From: Deltaproteobacteria bacterium
Lineage (GTDB): Bacteria; Desulfobacterota; Binatia; HRBIN30; JACQVA1
NCBI GenBank assembly: GCA_016178705.1
Contig: JACOST010000028.1
Span: forward strand, 642,951-706,950
Length of the DNA: 64,000 nt
Direction of reading: 5' to 3'
Shown piece after piece: positions 9,298-18,155 of the stretch. Made by a program: the position numbers and the translations under genes. The first letter of the stretch is position 1. Every line of letters begins with the position of its first letter. The notes under the pieces were generated by a model. It saw only the letters and a program-made list of their open reading frames with translations, was not told the origin of the DNA and made no database searches.

Positions 9298-9550
9298 TGC
9301 TCCCTCTCTTCCCCGCCGGTGGACGCTCAGTGTAGGTATTCCATACCGAGCGCCCTGCGTGCCGAGCGGCGGCTTGGCTATAGCACGCGCGAAAGCGCTT
9401 GAGCCAATCCCTTTTTTTTGGCTTGCCGTTGACGGGTGGATTTGCAGAATTCGCCGCGTTCAGGTGGTCAGGTTCAGATTGACGCCAAGGGGTGTTCTGG
9501 ACTAGGCGTGAGACTTCGCTACTTTCATTCGACCGGAGAGGAGAAGACGA

Positions 9551-10282
9551 ATGGCGCGCACCACTGCAGCGGTTACGAAAACGCAAACGGGGAGTACCGG
9601 CAACGGACACGCACACCCGGCGATTAACCAGCCGAGCGCTGAGCCCACCGCTGGCGTGAGCCAAGAGTTCGAGGCAAGGCAACTGCTCAAAGCGTACCGC
9701 AAGGGGCTGATCTCCGACGCGCTGTTCGCAGAACAAATGCGCGAGATCGGGATCACCGCTCCGGCCGGCGCCAGCGGCAAGACCTACCAGATCAACGGCC
9801 GCGCGTATGCGAGCGAGCGCAAGATGCTGGTGTCGTTCCTCGACAAATTCCGCGCCGGCGAGAAGTATGCGTCGGAAGTGTTGCCGTTGTGGATCGAGAC
9901 CTGTCGGGTCCCCGAGTTGAAGGGCGGTTTGCGCACCGTCTGCCATCGCGAGTTCATGCACAGCCAACTGCTCGAGCAGCGCCTCTGCGAGTTGGGCGGC
10001 GAGCTGCGCGCGGCGATTCCCGACGAGATCCGCATCAAGGCGCGCGCGATGCTCGCCTCGACCGCACTCTCCGACGGCGAGAAGCTGCGCGACTTCATCG
10101 CCCGCAACCCGGACGTCGAATCCGCGATCAAACCGATCAAAGACGTCATCTGTCAGATCGATGAAGATCAGGAGACCAAGGCGCTGTTGCAAACCATCTG
10201 CGATGACGAAGCCGCCACCGCCGGCTGGCTGCGCGCGATGTGCGAGTGTCTGACCTCGACGAGTGCCCGCACCAACGCATGA
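9551..10282 (+). CDS. Conserved hypothetical protein, all-helical, possibly ferritin-like
   Basis: A 243-residue protein I do not recognise. It starts with a low-complexity Thr/Gly/Ala tail (residues 1-37). The rest is predicted by eye to be helical: EARQLLKAYRKGLISDALFAEQ, then HSQLLEQRLCELGGELRAAI, a Glu/His-containing helix of the sort seen in ferritin-like and YciF/DUF892-type proteins. The spacing of Glu and His is suggestive but not enough to assign iron binding. A good GGAGAGGAGAAG ribosome site precedes the ATG. It converges with miaB, and no operon partner is evident. Confidence 0.7.
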   Translation: MARTTAAVTKTQTGSTGNGHAHPAINQPSAEPTAGVSQEFEARQLLKAYRKGLISDALFAEQMREIGITAPAGASGKTYQINGRAYASERKMLVSFLDKFRAGEKYASEVLPLWIETCRVPELKGGLRTVCHREFMHSQLLEQRLCELGGELRAAIPDEIRIKARAMLASTALSDGEKLRDFIARNPDVESAIKPIKDVICQIDEDQETKALLQTICDDEAATAGWLRAMCECLTSTSARTNA

Positions 10283-10311
10283 TGATGTGAGGATCGAGTA
10301 GGATCCGCTGC

Positions 10312-11601
10312 TCAGGCCGCCTCGCCAACCAACGTGTGCCCGTTGGCGGAGGTCACGCGCACGGCGACCGTGTCGCCTGCCTGTGCCCCATCGGCTGAGA
10401 ACACCGTGGTCTTGAACTGCGGCGTCTTGCCGGCGAGCCGGCCCGGGCTGCGGCGTGCCGGGCCTTCGACCAACACGTCAAACGTCGCACCGACCAACGC
10501 CTGATTGATCGCGGTCGACGTCTGCTCTTGCAGCGCGATGATCGCTTGCAATCGCCGCCCCTTCTCCGCATCGGAAACCGTTTCCGGCCAATCGAACGAC
10601 TTGGTGTGCTCGCGCGGCGAGTATTTGAACATGAACGCGCTGTCGTAGCGGACCGCGCGCATCAGCTCGTGAGTGGCCTCAAAGTCGGCGTCAGTCTCGC
10701 CGGGGAACCCGACGATGATGTCGGTGCTGAGCGCGACGCCCGGCTTGGCAGCGCGCAAGCGTTCCACGAGCCGGAGGTATTGGTCGCGCGTATACCCGCG
10801 CTCCATGCGCGCCAGCACCGCGTCGGAACCCGACTGTAGGGGCAGATGAATCTGCGGACAGACTTTCGTGCACTCCGCCAGCGCCGCGATCACCGACTCG
10901 GTCATGTCGGCCGGATGCGGTGAGGTGAAGCGGATGCGTTCGATACCGTCGATCGCCGCAGTGCGACGAAGCAACTCGCCGAAATCGACGGCGCCATCGC
11001 GATAGGCATTGACCGTCTGTCCGAGGAATACCACTTCCCGATACCCGTCGTCGGCGACGGCGCGCACTTGCTCGAGCACAGCATGAGCGGGCAAGCTGCG
11101 CTCGCGCCCACGGACGTAGGGGACCACGCAGAAGGTGCAGAACTTGTCGCATCCCCGCATGATCGACAGCCATGCGCGCACGCCGGCGGCGCGCGCGGGC
11201 GCGATGTCGGCGTAGGTTTCGTCGCGGCCGAGGCGCACCTCGACGAACGCATCGCCCTGCGCCAGCATCGCGGGTAAGCGGCGATACGAATCGGGGCCGA
11301 CGACGAAGTCGACGAACGGGGCGCGCGCCGTGAGCTGGTCGCGTAAGTGTTGCGCCATGCAACCGGCGAGACCGAGCTGAACCTCGGGCCGCCGCGCCTT
11401 GTGGTGCTGCAACTCGCCGAGGCGACCGAGCACGCGCTCCTCGGCGCGCTCACGGATGGCGCAGGTGTTGAGCAGGATCACGTCGGCCGCGGCCGGATCG
11501 TCGGTACGGGTGTAGCCGCTGCGGCCCAGGTGGCCGAGCAACAGTTCCGTGTCTGCCACGTTCATCTGGCAGCCGTAGGTTTCGACGTACACGGCGCGCA
11601 T
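10312..11601 (-). CDS. miaB: tRNA-2-methylthio-N6-dimethylallyladenosine synthase MiaB
   Basis: A 429-residue radical-SAM methylthiotransferase that converts i6A37 to ms2i6A37 in tRNAs reading UNN codons. The N-terminal UPF0004 domain begins VYVETYGCQMNVADTE with its first cluster Cys at position 11, and NTCAIRERAEERV carries the second. The radical-SAM motif is intact (GCDKFCTFCVVPYVRG, Cys-x3-Cys-x2-Cys), as is the LPLQSGSD.VLARM segment typical of MiaB. A TRAM-like C-terminus (from LVGATFDVLVEG) follows. I start at 11601 because the upstream extension is not conserved. The genes on either side are unrelated. Confidence 0.95.
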   Translation of the reverse strand: MRAVYVETYGCQMNVADTELLLGHLGRSGYTRTDDPAAADVILLNTCAIRERAEERVLGRLGELQHHKARRPEVQLGLAGCMAQHLRDQLTARAPFVDFVVGPDSYRRLPAMLAQGDAFVEVRLGRDETYADIAPARAAGVRAWLSIMRGCDKFCTFCVVPYVRGRERSLPAHAVLEQVRAVADDGYREVVFLGQTVNAYRDGAVDFGELLRRTAAIDGIERIRFTSPHPADMTESVIAALAECTKVCPQIHLPLQSGSDAVLARMERGYTRDQYLRLVERLRAAKPGVALSTDIIVGFPGETDADFEATHELMRAVRYDSAFMFKYSPREHTKSFDWPETVSDAEKGRRLQAIIALQEQTSTAINQALVGATFDVLVEGPARRSPGRLAGKTPQFKTTVFSADGAQAGDTVAVRVTSANGHTLVGEAA

Positions 11602-11656
11602 GTTGAACCGCTCTGCGGGAGGCCTTATAACGGCCGCGTCAGCTGAACACAATTCG

Positions 11657-11851
11657 ATGCCGCGACCACCACATCCGCAAGCCTCCTACGACCAGCTCGA
11701 AGCCTCGCTGTTGTTCTGCCCCACGTGCCGGCAGGCGATGCCGGTGCGTAAGCGATTGCTGATCGTGCTCCTCGGCGCTGACAAGTACGAGTACGTTTGT
11801 CAGCGCTGCGGCTCGACCTGCGGCGACAAGCTTGAGCCGCCGCCACGGTGA
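11657..11851 (+). CDS. Small zinc-ribbon protein
   Basis: A 64-residue protein with two Cys pairs in zinc-ribbon spacing: FCPTC at about residue 22 and CQRCGSTCG near the C-terminus, separated by a hydrophobic RKRLLIVLLGADKYEYV stretch. This suits a single Zn-finger fold and looks selected rather than accidental. The function is unknown. The ATG at 11657 removes an upstream extension that overlaps the miaB 5' region. Its TGA overlaps a GTG that could start the next gene, so the two are probably translationally coupled. Confidence 0.65.
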   Translation: MPRPPHPQASYDQLEASLLFCPTCRQAMPVRKRLLIVLLGADKYEYVCQRCGSTCGDKLEPPPR

Positions 11852-11859
11852 GGCGCCGC

Positions 11860-12780
11860 ATGTCTGCCCGCATCATCTCCCTGCTCCCCAGCGCCACCGA
11901 GATCGTGTGCGCTCTGGGCCTCGCCGATCAACTCGTCGGAATCTCGCACGAGTGCGACTACCCGCCAACAATCGTCGGACGACCGGTGCTCACCGAGCCG
12001 AAGATTGACGCGCGCCGCGCGTCGGCGGCGATCGACCACGACGTGCGGGCGTTGGTACGCGACGGTCTGAGCGTCTACCGCATCAAGATCGACGTGTTGC
12101 AGCGCCTGAAACCCGATCTGATCATCACCCAAGACCAGTGCGAAGTGTGCGCCGTGTCGTCGACCGAAGTCGAACGGGCGGCGCGAGACTGTTTCGGCAA
12201 CGATGTCGCGATCGTGTCGCTGAAGGCAAACACGCTCGACGACATTCTTGACGACATCGCGCGCGTGGCCGCCGCAACCGATCGAACCAGCGAGGGCGCG
12301 GCTGTCATCGCCCAGATGCGCCGCCGCATCGACGCCATCCGCGAACGCGCGCTACAAGTGCACAGCCGCCCGCGCGTCGCGTGCATCGAATGGATTGAGC
12401 CGCTGATGGTCGGCGGCAACTGGATTCCGGAGTTGGTCACGCTCGCTGGTGGCCGCTACGACCTCGTGCAACCGGGCGCGCACAGTCCGACGATAACGTG
12501 GGTGGATCTCGTCGCGTATGCGCCCGAAGCGATCGTCGTGATGCCGTGCGGCTTCAAGCTGCCGCAAACGCGAACCGAGCTGTCACAACTCACCGATCAT
12601 TCTGAGTGGAAGACGCTGCCGGCGGTGCGCAACCGTCGCGTCTATCTCGCCGACGGCAACGCCTACCTCAACCGCCCCGGTCCACGCATCGTTGAGAGTG
12701 CCGAACTACTCGCCGGTCTCATTCAGCCCGGCTTGTTCGCCGCGGGGATTCCACCCGGCAGTTGCGCGCGGGTCGACTAG
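11860..12780 (+). CDS. BtuF-like cobalamin-binding protein (ABC transporter solute-binding fold)
   Basis: A 306-residue protein of the BtuF/TroA-like helical-backbone binding family. Family signatures are RIISLLPSATEIVCALGLADQLVGISHECDYP at the start, LKPDLIITQDQCEVCAVS in the first lobe and CIEWIEPLMVGGNWIPELV at the beginning of the second. It has no signal peptide. This cytoplasmic-looking subgroup, with the QDQC.VCAVS motif, is widespread and its role in corrinoid handling is inferred only. No BtuC/D permease or ATPase genes are nearby. The ATG at 11860 is preceded by GTGAGG; a GTG at 11848 overlapping the previous stop is an alternative start. Confidence 0.85.
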   Translation: MSARIISLLPSATEIVCALGLADQLVGISHECDYPPTIVGRPVLTEPKIDARRASAAIDHDVRALVRDGLSVYRIKIDVLQRLKPDLIITQDQCEVCAVSSTEVERAARDCFGNDVAIVSLKANTLDDILDDIARVAAATDRTSEGAAVIAQMRRRIDAIRERALQVHSRPRVACIEWIEPLMVGGNWIPELVTLAGGRYDLVQPGAHSPTITWVDLVAYAPEAIVVMPCGFKLPQTRTELSQLTDHSEWKTLPAVRNRRVYLADGNAYLNRPGPRIVESAELLAGLIQPGLFAAGIPPGSCARVD

Positions 12781-14036
12781 GCAAGCGACAGCTTCGTTGG
12801 CGTGAAGCGGCACGGCATGCGCTTGATGCCGTGGATGAAGGCCGACAGCAGCATGTCAGGCGGCCCGCTGATCTCAATATCCGGCAAATGTTGGAACAGT
12901 TCCTCGAACATGACCGCGATCTCGCGGCGGGCAAGATTCGCCCCGAGGCAGAAGTGTGGACCGCCGGCGCCGAAGCCGACATGTTCGTTGGGGTCGCGCG
13001 TGACGTCAAAGCGATACGGATCGGCAAACTGCTCTCCATCGCGATTCGCCGAGTTGTACCACATCACCACCTTCTCGCCGGCTTTGATCGCTTGGCCACT
13101 GAGTTCGGTGTCTTCGGTGGCGGTGCGGCGGAAATGAATCACCGGCGAGGCCCAGCGGACGATCTCTTCCACCGCGGTCGGGGTGACGCGTGCGAAGTCG
13201 TGTTGCCACTTCGCACGCTCGGCGGGAAAATCGGTGAGCGCCTTCATCCCGTGGCTGATCGCGTTGCGCGTGGTTTCGTTGCCGGCCACCACGAGGAGGA
13301 TGAAGAACGACCCGAACTCTTGCGGGCTGAGGCGCTGCCCTTCGACTTCGGCGTGCATCATCGCCGAGGTGATGTCCTCGGTCGGCGTGACGAGCCGCTC
13401 CTCGCCCAGCCGCTGCGCGTACTGCGCCAGCTCCATGCCGGCTGCCATCAGCTGTTCGATGGTGCTGGCGTACTCCGGATCGCCGACGCCGAGGATGGTG
13501 TTGGTGAGTTCGAATACGCGCCGGTAGTCCGACGGGGGGATGCCCATCATGTCGCAGATGATTTCGAGCGGCAGCGCGGCGGCGATGTCGTTGACGAAGT
13601 CGCACTCGCCGCGTTCGGCCACGGCGGCGATGATCTTGCGCGCCTTCTCACGCACCGTGTGCTCGACGTTGCCGACCCGGCGCGGCGTAAAGCCGCGGTT
13701 GACGATCAAGCGCAGCTTGGTGTGGCGTGGCGCGTCCATGTTGATCATCGAGCCGAAGAACTCAGCCAGATCGATCGGCAAGTCGCCGATGTTCGACCCT
13801 TGTCCCGAGATGAAGCGTTGCGGATTGCGGCTCACCGTCCAGACATCGGCGTAGCGCGTGATAGCCCAGAATCCGGGCCCCAGCGGCAGGCCCGGGTACT
13901 CCATCTCTTCATGGAACGACACCGGCCGCTCGGCGCGGAGCTTAGCGAACGCGCCTTCGCGGTCGGTACGCGCCCAGAAAAACGGATCGGAAAGTTTGAT
14001 TTCATCGACGCTGAGGTCGGTATGCGGAGTGGCCAT
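12777..14036 (-). CDS. Cytochrome P450 (class I bacterial type)
   Basis: A 419-residue heme monooxygenase that inserts one oxygen atom into an organic substrate using electrons from a ferredoxin and reductase. All hallmarks are present: the I-helix VVAGNETTRN (oxygen-activating Thr), the K-helix EEIVR (ExxR), and the heme loop FGAGGPHFCLGANLAR with the ligand at Cys363. The overall pattern resembles the CYP125/CYP142/CYP124 group that hydroxylates steroids, terpenes or alkyl chains, but I cannot fix the substrate. No ferredoxin gene is adjacent. Its 3' end overlaps the convergent BtuF-like gene by 4 bases. Confidence 0.93.
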   Translation of the reverse strand: MATPHTDLSVDEIKLSDPFFWARTDREGAFAKLRAERPVSFHEEMEYPGLPLGPGFWAITRYADVWTVSRNPQRFISGQGSNIGDLPIDLAEFFGSMINMDAPRHTKLRLIVNRGFTPRRVGNVEHTVREKARKIIAAVAERGECDFVNDIAAALPLEIICDMMGIPPSDYRRVFELTNTILGVGDPEYASTIEQLMAAGMELAQYAQRLGEERLVTPTEDITSAMMHAEVEGQRLSPQEFGSFFILLVVAGNETTRNAISHGMKALTDFPAERAKWQHDFARVTPTAVEEIVRWASPVIHFRRTATEDTELSGQAIKAGEKVVMWYNSANRDGEQFADPYRFDVTRDPNEHVGFGAGGPHFCLGANLARREIAVMFEELFQHLPDIEISGPPDMLLSAFIHGIKRMPCRFTPTKLSLA

Positions 14037-14206
14037 GCCGCCCTTATAGCGCTGTGCCGGCGTCTGTCCATCTCACGGCCGGTGCGCGCGGCCGGGACTT
14101 GTTCCTCACGGTATATCATCATACCCTGAGCGGTATTGAGCTGTGCGTCCGCGCCCGAGCATGCGCGTGTGCTGGCGAGTGTGAACGGAAATCTGAAGGG
14201 TCGATC

Positions 14207-16972
14207 GTGAGCACGCTGGACTTCATCAACGGCGCCAACGCCGAGTACGTCGAAGATCTCTATCACCGGTTCCTGCAGGATCCGGCGGCCGTCGACGCGC
14301 AATGGGCGCTGTTCTTTGCCGGTTTCGAAATGGCGCGAGGGAGCAACGGCGCGGCGGCGGTCGTGGCGCCCGCGGTGGCGGCCACCGCCAAACTCCCCGC
14401 GCCGGTCATCGGCGTGTTCGACCTCATCCATTCGTACCGAGAACTCGGTCACCTGATCGCCAACCTCGACCCGCTCGGCCACAATCAAGTTCACCATCCG
14501 TTGTTAGAGATGTCCGAGTTCGGTTTCGCTGACCACGACCTCGATCGCACGGTCGAGTGTGGCAACTTCCGCGCCTTTACCACCGCCACCCTGCGCGAGT
14601 TGATCGGCGCCCTGCGCGACACGTACTGCGGCACTCTCGGCGTCGAGTACATGGAGATGGCCGACAAGGAGCAACGCGATTGGCTGCGCGATCGCATGGA
14701 GCCCACGCGCAATCGGCCGGCGTTGACGCGCGATGACCGCGTGCGTGTGCTGTCTCAACTCATCCAAGCCGAAGACTTCGAACGTTTCTTGCACACGAAG
14801 TATCCGACGGTGAAACGCTTCTCGCTCGAAGGCAGCGAGGCACTCATCCCAATGCTGGCGGAAGTCGTGGCCGGCGCCGGCGACCTGGGGGTCGAGGAGA
14901 TGGTGCTCGGCATGGCTCATCGCGGCCGCCTCAATGTGCTCGCCAATATTCTGCGCAAACCGTACGAGATGATTTTCTCCGAGTTCGAAGGCACGTTTCT
15001 GCCCGCCGACGTCCAGGGCGACGGTGACGTGAAGTATCATCTCGGGTACTCGCGCGATTTCACCACCGCCAGCGGCCACAAGATCCACCTCTCGCTGAGC
15101 TCCAATCCGAGCCACCTCGAAGTCGTCAACCCCGTCGTCGAGGGCATGGTGCGCGCCAAACAGAATCATCTCGGCGACCGCGAACGCAGCCGCGTGGTGC
15201 CGGTGCTGATGCACGGCGACGCCGCGTTCACCGGTGAAGGCATCGTGCCGGAAACCTTGGCGCTCTCGGAACTCGAGGCCTACGGTACCGGCGGCACGAT
15301 TCACATCATCGTCGACAATCAAGTCGGCTTTACCGCCGGGCCGAGCGACCTGCGCTTCACTCGCTACCCGAGCGATGTCGCCAAGATCATCGGCGCACCG
15401 GTCTTTCACGTCAACGGCGACGACCCGGAGGCCGCCGTGCAAGCGGCGCGACTCGCCATCGGCTTCCGCCAACGCTTCAAGAAGGACGTCATCATTCACC
15501 TGGTGTGCTACCGCCGTCACGGGCACAACGAGGTCGACGATCCGACCTTCACGCAGCCGGTGATGTATCGTGAGATCGGCACGCATCCGACTGTGCGCGC
15601 GCTGTACCGCGATCGCCTCATCCAGCCCGGCGTCGCGACGGCCGATGAAATTGACGCGATCACCGCCGACTTTCGCGAGGTGCTCGACGCCGCGCTGATG
15701 TACAGCCGCGACTTCTCGCCACGGCAGCAAGTGTTCACGCTCGGCGGCGTATGGAAAGGGTTTCAGTGGGCGGGCAGCGACTGGAGCGCGCGCACCGCCG
15801 TACCTCAGGAACAATTGCAACAAGTCGCCGCCGCGTTCACGCACTACCCCGACGGTTTTCACGTCCACCCGAAGGCGCACCGCTTGATGGAAGCGCGTGT
15901 GCAGATGGTGACGCAGGGCGAGCAAATCGATTGGGCCTGCGCCGAAGCGCTCGCGATCGGCTCGCTGCTGCTCGAAGGCACGGCGGTGCGGCTGACAGGG
16001 CAAGACAGCGGCCGCGGCACCTTCAGCCATCGGCACGCCGTGCTGCGCGACATCGAGACCAACGAGAAGCATGTCCCGCTCAATCACATCGCGGAGACGC
16101 AAGGCCGTTTCGAGATCGTCGACACCATGCTCTCGGAAGCCGCCGTGCTCGGCTTCGAGTATGGGCTCAGTTCGGCGAATCCGTACGTGTTGGTGATGTG
16201 GGAAGCGCAGTTCGGCGACTTCGCCAACATGGCGCAGGTGATGATCGATCAATTTATCGCCAGCGCCGAATCCAAATGGCAGCGCATGAACGGCATCGTG
16301 CTGCTGTTGCCGCACGGCTACGAAGGCCAGGGGCCGGAGCATTCGAGCGCGCGGCTCGAACGCTTTCTCCAACTCTGCGCCGAGAACAACCTGCAAGTGT
16401 GCAACCTGACCACGCCGGCGCAGTACTTCCACGTCCTGCGGCGGCAGATGCACCGCACCTTCCGCAAGCCGCTCATCATCATGACCCCGAAGAGCTTGCT
16501 GCGGCACCGTGCCGCCGTGTCACCGTTGCGCGATCTGAGCGACCCAGACTTCCAAGTCATCATCGACGATGGCCCGGAGATCCCGCGCGAGCGCGTCACA
16601 CGCGTCCTGCTGTGCAGCGGTAAGGTGTACTACGCGTTGTTGGCCGGACGCGCCGAGCGGGCCATCGATTCGGTCGCGATCGTCCGCGTCGAGCAACTTT
16701 ATCCATTTCCCGGCGACGAGATCGCGGCCGTGTTGCGAACCTACCCCGAAGCGCGTGACCTGCGTTGGGTGCAGGAAGAACCGCAGAACCAAGGCGCGTG
16801 GGAATTCGTCGCGCCGCGTTTGCGCGCGCTCCTGCCTGACGACTCCCGACTGGCGTACATCGGGCGCGAGGAAGCCGCCAGTCCCGCCAGCGGTTCGTAC
16901 AAACTTCATCAGAAAGAGGAGGCCGAACTGGTGCACCAGGCATTGTTCGTGAGGCGCGCACATGGCGGTTGA
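14207..16972 (+). CDS. sucA: 2-oxoglutarate dehydrogenase E1 component
   Basis: A 921-residue thiamine-diphosphate enzyme that decarboxylates 2-oxoglutarate and transfers the succinyl group to E2 in the TCA cycle. The N-terminus ([22 protein letters not shown]) is the E2-docking segment typical of OdhA/SucA. The active-site region [15 protein letters not shown] and the ThDP/metal region [18 protein letters not shown], then VDNQVGFT, are intact, and the C-terminus has the transketolase-like Pyr and C domains. I start at the GTG at 14207 because AAGGG lies 6-10 bases upstream and the docking motif begins there; the open frame to 14054 adds non-conserved sequence. It overlaps sucB by 11 bases. 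Confidence 0.95.
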   Translation: MSTLDFINGANAEYVEDLYHRFLQDPAAVDAQWALFFAGFEMARGSNGAAAVVAPAVAATAKLPAPVIGVFDLIHSYRELGHLIANLDPLGHNQVHHPLLEMSEFGFADHDLDRTVECGNFRAFTTATLRELIGALRDTYCGTLGVEYMEMADKEQRDWLRDRMEPTRNRPALTRDDRVRVLSQLIQAEDFERFLHTKYPTVKRFSLEGSEALIPMLAEVVAGAGDLGVEEMVLGMAHRGRLNVLANILRKPYEMIFSEFEGTFLPADVQGDGDVKYHLGYSRDFTTASGHKIHLSLSSNPSHLEVVNPVVEGMVRAKQNHLGDRERSRVVPVLMHGDAAFTGEGIVPETLALSELEAYGTGGTIHIIVDNQVGFTAGPSDLRFTRYPSDVAKIIGAPVFHVNGDDPEAAVQAARLAIGFRQRFKKDVIIHLVCYRRHGHNEVDDPTFTQPVMYREIGTHPTVRALYRDRLIQPGVATADEIDAITADFREVLDAALMYSRDFSPRQQVFTLGGVWKGFQWAGSDWSARTAVPQEQLQQVAAAFTHYPDGFHVHPKAHRLMEARVQMVTQGEQIDWACAEALAIGSLLLEGTAVRLTGQDSGRGTFSHRHAVLRDIETNEKHVPLNHIAETQGRFEIVDTMLSEAAVLGFEYGLSSANPYVLVMWEAQFGDFANMAQVMIDQFIASAESKWQRMNGIVLLLPHGYEGQGPEHSSARLERFLQLCAENNLQVCNLTTPAQYFHVLRRQMHRTFRKPLIIMTPKSLLRHRAAVSPLRDLSDPDFQVIIDDGPEIPRERVTRVLLCSGKVYYALLAGRAERAIDSVAIVRVEQLYPFPGDEIAAVLRTYPEARDLRWVQEEPQNQGAWEFVAPRLRALLPDDSRLAYIGREEAASPASGSYKLHQKEEAELVHQALFVRRAHGG

Positions 16973-18137
16973 CGTACTCATCCCAACGCTCGGCGAGTCG
17001 ATCACCGAAGCGGTCATTGTGAAGTGGGCCAAAGCCGACGGCGACGCGGTGGCCACTGACGATCTGCTGCTCGAACTCGAAACCGAGAAGGCCAGCGTGG
17101 AGATCCGCGCCGAGCAAGCCGGCGTGCTGCAATTGGTGCGCCGCGAGGGCGAAACAGTTCAGGTTGGCGATGTGGTCGCACGCATAACCGAGAGCGACGG
17201 GCGCGCCACCAAGAAGTCGCCCGCAGCGGTCGCCGCACCCACCAGTGCACCCGCGTCGCCAGCCGCACCGAGTACCGCGCCGCTCAGTCCCGCGGTGGCG
17301 CGACTGGTGCGCGAGCACGACATCGATCCGGCGACAGTTCCGGGTTCCGGTCCAAAGGGACGACTCACCAAGGGCGACGTCCTGGCGCATCTCGAAAAGC
17401 CTGCACCGGCTCCGGCAACACGGCCGGCTGCATCGAAAGACGGCGAAGACATCGTCGCGCTGACGCCACTGCGCCGGCGCATCGCCGATCGCTTGGTGCA
17501 GGCGCAACACACCGCGGCCATTCTGACCACGTTCAACGAGATCGACATGACCGGCGTGCTGGCGCTGCGCGCGCGCTACAAGGAACGTTTTAAGGAACGT
17601 CACGGCGTGGGGCTGGGGTTCATGTCGTTCTTCGCGCGCGCCTGCGTCACCGCATTGCACGAGATCCCAGCCGTCAACGCGGAGATTCGCGGCACCGACG
17701 TGGTGTACAAGCGCTACGTCAACCTCGGCGTCGCGGTCGGCAGCGAGCGGGGCTTGGTGGTGCCGGTGGTGCCCCACGCGGAGCAGCGCACGTTTGCCGA
17801 ACTCGAAAAAGAGATCGAGCGGCTCGCGGGTCTAGCGCGCAGCGGCAAGCTCAGCATCGATGACCTCAGCGGCGGCACGTTCACGATTTCCAACGGCGGG
17901 GTTTACGGCTCGCTGATGTCGACGCCGATCCTCAATCCGCCGCAGAGCGGCATCCTCGGCATGCACAAGATCGAGAAGCGCCCGGTGGTTGTCGACGACC
18001 AGATCGTCATCCGTCCGATGATGTACGTCGCGCTCTCCTACGATCATCGTCTCGTCGACGGCGAGCAAGCGGTCACCTTCCTGGTGCGCGTCAAAGAGCG
18101 CATCGAAGATCCGAGCCGGCTGCTGCTCGAAGTGTGA
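16962..18137 (+). CDS. sucB: Dihydrolipoyllysine-residue succinyltransferase (2-OGDH E2)
   Basis: A 391-residue core subunit of the 2-oxoglutarate dehydrogenase complex. The lipoyl domain (residues 1-75) has the attachment Lys43 in ETEKASVEI. An Ala/Pro-rich linker leads to the peripheral subunit-binding domain (about 108-146, [19 protein letters not shown]). The catalytic domain ends with [12 protein letters not shown], whose His362 and Asp366 are the acyltransferase residues. It starts inside the end of sucA, so translation is coupled. E3 (lpdA) comes only after two unrelated-looking genes, all on the same strand. Confidence 0.95.
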   Translation: MAVDVLIPTLGESITEAVIVKWAKADGDAVATDDLLLELETEKASVEIRAEQAGVLQLVRREGETVQVGDVVARITESDGRATKKSPAAVAAPTSAPASPAAPSTAPLSPAVARLVREHDIDPATVPGSGPKGRLTKGDVLAHLEKPAPAPATRPAASKDGEDIVALTPLRRRIADRLVQAQHTAAILTTFNEIDMTGVLALRARYKERFKERHGVGLGFMSFFARACVTALHEIPAVNAEIRGTDVVYKRYVNLGVAVGSERGLVVPVVPHAEQRTFAELEKEIERLAGLARSGKLSIDDLSGGTFTISNGGVYGSLMSTPILNPPQSGILGMHKIEKRPVVVDDQIVIRPMMYVALSYDHRLVDGEQAVTFLVRVKERIEDPSRLLLEV

Positions 18138-18155
18138 GCGTTCGCAGATGCCGGT

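Noticed and set aside
9387-9423. GCGC-GAAA-GCGC hairpin and T8 run upstream of the YncE fusion gene as a terminator
   Set aside because: No gene ends here; both flanking genes start here, so a rho-independent terminator would be misplaced, and the T-run is not directly after the stem.
14504-16507. 667-codon minus-strand frame opposite sucA; likewise 12762-14129 opposite the P450, and 21628-23055 opposite lpdA
   Set aside because: All mirror well-identified genes and have typical antisense composition in high-GC DNA.
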